64,000 nucleotides of DNA from Caenimonas aquaedulcis (GTDB lineage: Bacteria > Pseudomonadota > Gammaproteobacteria > Burkholderiales > Burkholderiaceae_C): assembly GCF_015831345.1 (NCBI RefSeq), contig NZ_JADWYS010000001.1:2446618-2510617 (forward strand), given 5' to 3'. Position 1 is the first letter of the stretch, and each line of letters begins with the position of its first letter. The notes under the pieces are model-generated. The model saw only the letters and a list, made by a program, of their open reading frames with translations, had not been told where the DNA came from and searched no databases. The translations under genes were made by a program, and so were the position numbers. Below, in pieces: positions 61,448 through 64,000 of this stretch.

Positions 61448-61813
61448 TTAGAACTGCAGGCCGGCTTCGCGGGCGGCTTCAGCCAGCGCCTTGACGCGGC
61501 CGTGGTACGCAAAACCTGCGCGATCGAAGGCGACCTTCTCGACGCCGGCGGCCTTCGCCTTCTCGGCAATCAGCTTGCCGACCTGCTGGGCCGCTTCCGT
61601 GGTGGCACCCTTGCCGGAGCCTCCGAGCGACTTGCGCAGGTCCGCCTGGACGGTGGAGGCCGTCGCGATGACCTTGGCGCCGTCGCCGGAGATCACGGTG
61701 GCATAGATGTGCAGGTTGGTGCGGTTCACCGTGAGGCGGGCCACACCTTGGTTCGCAATGCGGATCCGGGTTTGGCGTGCCCGACGCAGACGCTGCTCTT
61801 TCTTGGTCAACAT
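61448..61813 (-). CDS. rplR: 50S ribosomal protein L18
   Basis: 121-residue L18, which binds 5S rRNA. It carries [45 protein letters not shown] and [28 protein letters not shown]. It starts 11 bases after rplF. Confidence 0.98.
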   Translation of the reverse strand: MLTKKEQRLRRARQTRIRIANQGVARLTVNRTNLHIYATVISGDGAKVIATASTVQADLRKSLGGSGKGATTEAAQQVGKLIAEKAKAAGVEKVAFDRAGFAYHGRVKALAEAAREAGLQF

Positions 61814-61824
61814 GCTGCAGCTCC

Positions 61825-62358
61825 TTATTTCTTCTTCGTCTCTTTGATCGTGATCTTCTCGTCCGCGTAGCGGATACCCTTGCCCTTGTAGGGCTCAGGC
61901 GGGCGGATCGCACGCACTTCGGCGGCAATCTGGCCGACGCGCTGGCGGTCGGCACCCTTGATCACGATCTCGGTCGGGGTCGGCGTTGCCACGGTGATGC
62001 CGGCAGGCATGTCGAGGTTGACCGGGTGGGAGTAGCCAACGGTGAGGTTCAGCTTGGCTCCCTGGGCGGCGGCCTTGTAGCCCACGCCGACGAGCGACAG
62101 CTTCTTCTCGAAGCCCTTGGTCACGCCCTGCACCATGTTGTTCACCAGCTGGCGCATCGTGCCGCTCATGGCATTCGCTTCGCGGGAGTCATTGGCCGGC
62201 TCGAAGGACAGCTTGCCGTCCTTGCTGGTGACCTTGACGAGCGAGTTCTGGGTCAGGGCGAGCGTGCCGCCCGTACCTTTAACGCTGATCTGGTCTTGCT
62301 TGATCTGCACGTCCACGCCTTGCGGCACATCGACGGGCATTTTTCCGATTCGGGACAT
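61825..62358 (-). CDS. rplF: 50S ribosomal protein L6
   Basis: 177-residue L6 near the factor-binding site. It has [47 protein letters not shown] and [36 protein letters not shown]. 15 bases after rpsH. Confidence 0.98.
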   Translation of the reverse strand: MSRIGKMPVDVPQGVDVQIKQDQISVKGTGGTLALTQNSLVKVTSKDGKLSFEPANDSREANAMSGTMRQLVNNMVQGVTKGFEKKLSLVGVGYKAAAQGAKLNLTVGYSHPVNLDMPAGITVATPTPTEIVIKGADRQRVGQIAAEVRAIRPPEPYKGKGIRYADEKITIKETKKK

Positions 62359-62373
62359 ATCTGTTTCCTTCCC

Positions 62374-62769
62374 TTAGGCGACGTAGCAAAGAACTTCGCC
62401 ACCGACACCGGTAGCGCGCGCCTTGCGGTCGGTCATCACGCCCTTGGGCGTCGTGACGATCGCCACGCCCAGTCCGTTCTGGACCTGCGGAATGGCGCCG
62501 ACACCCTTGTACACGCGCAGGCCGGGACGGCTCACGCGCTCGATACGCTCGATCACCGGACGGCCGGCGTAGTACTTCAGGGCGATTTCGAGCTCGCTTT
62601 TGCCGGCTTCGGTCTTGACCTGGAAGCCGTCGATGTAACCCTCGTCCTTCAGGACCTGGGCAATAGCCACCTTCACCTTGGAAGACGGAACCGACACCGT
62701 GGCCTTCGCCACCATCTGCGCGTTGCGGATGCGGGTCAGCAGGTCGGCAATGGGATCACTCATGCTCAT
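62374..62769 (-). CDS. rpsH: 30S ribosomal protein S8
   Basis: 131-residue S8 from ATG 62769 ([20 protein letters not shown]). The rRNA-binding domain and [44 protein letters not shown] are intact. In E. coli it represses the spc operon. The longer frame upstream is antisense to rpsN. 16 bases after rpsN. Confidence 0.97.
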   Translation of the reverse strand: MSMSDPIADLLTRIRNAQMVAKATVSVPSSKVKVAIAQVLKDEGYIDGFQVKTEAGKSELEIALKYYAGRPVIERIERVSRPGLRVYKGVGAIPQVQNGLGVAIVTTPKGVMTDRKARATGVGGEVLCYVA

Positions 62770-62785
62770 GTCTGTCTCTCCTGCC

Positions 62786-63091
62786 TTACCAGCTGGCTTT
62801 GATGATGCCCGGGATGTCTCCCGCAAACGCCATCTCGCGAATCTTGGCGCGTGCCAGACCGAATTGCTTGAATGTGCCGCGGGGGCGGCCGGTGATCGCG
62901 CAGCGATTGCGCTGACGCGTCGGGTTCGCATTGCGCGGGAGCTTCTGCAGCGCCAGGCGGGCAGCCATGCGCTCTTCTTCGCTCTTCTTCTGGTCGTTGG
63001 ATGCCGCCTTCAGCTCCGCGTGCTTCTTCGCGTACTTGGCGACCAGTTTGTCTCGCTTGAGCTCACGCTCGATCAAAGCCATTTTTGCCAC
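62786..63091 (-). CDS. rpsN: 30S ribosomal protein S14, GTG start
   Basis: 101-residue S14 of the zinc-free, long type. The start is GTG 63091 ([19 protein letters not shown]), giving the family length; the ATG three codons later would drop the conserved MAK. It carries [51 protein letters not shown]. Only one cysteine is left of the zinc motif, as expected for the C- type. 8 bases after rplE. Confidence 0.95.
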   Translation of the reverse strand: MAKMALIERELKRDKLVAKYAKKHAELKAASNDQKKSEEERMAARLALQKLPRNANPTRQRNRCAITGRPRGTFKQFGLARAKIREMAFAGDIPGIIKASW

Positions 63092-63099
63092 TGGGAACC

Positions 63100-63639
63100 T
63101 CAGTTCTTGAAGGGGAAACGGAAGCCTGCGAGGAGCGCCTTGCACTCGTCGTCGGACTTGGCCGTGGTGGTGATGCTGATGTTCAGGCCGCGCAGCGCGT
63201 CGACCTTGTCGTACTCGATCTCGGGAAAGATGATCTGCTCTTTCACGCCGATGTTGTAGTTGCCGCGGCCGTCGAACGAACGGCCGGAGATGCCGCGGAA
63301 GTCACGCACGCGCGGCAGGGCCACGGTGACGAAACGGTCCAGGAATTCCCACATGCGCTCGCCGCGCAGCGTGACCATCGTGCCGATGGGCTGGCCTTCG
63401 CGGATCTTGTAGCCGGCGATCGCCTTCTTGGACTTGGTGACCACGGGCTTCTGGCCGGCGATCTTGGTCAGGTCGCCCACGGCGTTGTCCATGACCTTCT
63501 TGTCCGCCACGGCCTCGCCCACGCCCATGTTCAGCGTGATCTTGGTCAGGCGAGGGACCTGCATCGGCGACTTGTAGCCGAACTTGGCGGTCAACTCGGG
63601 GACCACCTTCTCGCGATAGATTTGTTGCAGTCGTGCCAT
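63100..63639 (-). CDS. rplE: 50S ribosomal protein L5
   Basis: 179-residue L5, which binds 5S rRNA and P-site tRNA. From ATG 63639 it reads [20 protein letters not shown] and carries [34 protein letters not shown] and [25 protein letters not shown]. 13 bases after rplX. Confidence 0.97.
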   Translation of the reverse strand: MARLQQIYREKVVPELTAKFGYKSPMQVPRLTKITLNMGVGEAVADKKVMDNAVGDLTKIAGQKPVVTKSKKAIAGYKIREGQPIGTMVTLRGERMWEFLDRFVTVALPRVRDFRGISGRSFDGRGNYNIGVKEQIIFPEIEYDKVDALRGLNISITTTAKSDDECKALLAGFRFPFKN

Positions 63640-63652
63640 GAATGTGTACCCC

Positions 63653-63970
63653 TTAGGCCGCCTTGATTTCTTCGCCGCTGGACTTGAAGACACGGACGCG
63701 CTTGTCGCCATCGGTCTTGATGCCCACGCGGTCAGCCTTGCCGGTGGCGGCATTGAAGATCGCGACGTTGGACTGGTGGATCGGCATCGATTTCTCGACG
63801 ATGCCACCGGTCGAGCCCTTGAGCGGGTTCGGCTTGGTGTGCTTCTTCACCAGGTTGATGCCTTCGACGACCACATGGTCATCGTCCTTGCGCAGCACCA
63901 CTTTGCCGCGCTTGCCCTTGTCACGGCCCGCGAGCACGATGACTTCGTCGCCTTTGCGAATCTTGTTCAT
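63653..63970 (-). CDS. rplX: 50S ribosomal protein L24
   Basis: 105-residue L24, an assembly initiator protein. It has [25 protein letters not shown] (KOW motif) and [45 protein letters not shown] precedes the ATG. 13 bases after the rplN stop. Confidence 0.97.
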   Translation of the reverse strand: MNKIRKGDEVIVLAGRDKGKRGKVVLRKDDDHVVVEGINLVKKHTKPNPLKGSTGGIVEKSMPIHQSNVAIFNAATGKADRVGIKTDGDKRVRVFKSSGEEIKAA

Positions 63971-63983
63971 GAACGCGTCCTCT

Positions 63984-64000
63984 TCAAAGAACTTCGGGGG
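63984..64000 (-). CDS. rplN: 50S ribosomal protein L14, last codons only
   Basis: Only the last five or so codons are visible. On minus they read PEVL followed by TGA, preceded by bases fitting Ala-Pro, the usual SLAPEVL ending of L14. Position before rplX agrees. This shows that rplN leads the spc group upstream and is not with rpsQ. Confidence 0.8.

Overview
The window is a chromosomal segment of a high-GC betaproteobacterium. The ribosomal gene order, an incomplete PTS in place of sugar permeases, the dat-ybeD-lipB-lipA block and a long basic tail on ribosomal protein S3 all point to Burkholderiales. A Comamonadaceae relative (Ramlibacter or Variovorax type) is the best guess; this rests on gene content and not on any search. 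No phage, insertion sequence or CRISPR array was seen. Most of the window is housekeeping DNA with small accessory islets.

Layout. 1-3987: minus-strand atp operon (atpI-B-E-F-H and part of atpA). 4148-7862: D-amino acid aminotransferase, YbeD, LipB, LipA (lipoate synthesis) and an EamA exporter on plus. 7859-12124: minus-strand run of lipoprotein, MFS permease, mannose-type EIIA, HPr and EI with overlapping starts and stops. 12163-17324: CoA-transferase, thioredoxin-like protein, YceI, a membrane protein, a divergent cytochrome c'/b pair and an acetyltransferase. 17337-27912: str and S10 ribosomal operons (rpsL, rpsG, fusA, tuf, rpsJ to rpsQ) on minus, followed by a peroxiredoxin. 28103-31803: DacA, a hydrolase, a ferredoxin, VanZ and HemJ. 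31804-32135: a noncoding gap with a candidate small RNA. 32136-40153: HemB, CorA, LysR, DUF72, DUF1003, GST, amidohydrolase, dienelactone hydrolase, SDR and MarC. 40166-44277: an MCE-type lipid transport operon with a cyclic-nucleotide-binding protein at its end. 44398-51213: MmsA, GMC oxidoreductase, AmtB under an apparent sigma-54/NtrC promoter, an unknown protein and a diheme cytochrome c5. 51352-54657: tRNA-Arg, a histidine kinase, a divergent receiver-only regulator and an orphan periplasmic binding protein. 54658-55512: decayed coding remnants against the 3' end of tRNA-fMet. 55513-64000: tRNA-fMet, then the alpha and spc ribosomal operons (rplQ back to the last codons of rplN) on minus.

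The main points of interest are as follows. The ribosomal supercluster is cut in two, with about 28 kb of unrelated genes between the halves. A strong promoter lies inside a hairpin between rpsJ and rplC. A roughly 100-nt RNA candidate with an anti-Shine-Dalgarno loop lies between hemJ and hemB. A terminator stands with no gene before it at 49659-49684. Pseudogene debris sits beside the initiator tRNA. A lipid-transport operon carries a cNMP-binding subunit. No single locus is convincingly a wholly new system; the hemJ/hemB RNA is the best candidate for something undescribed.
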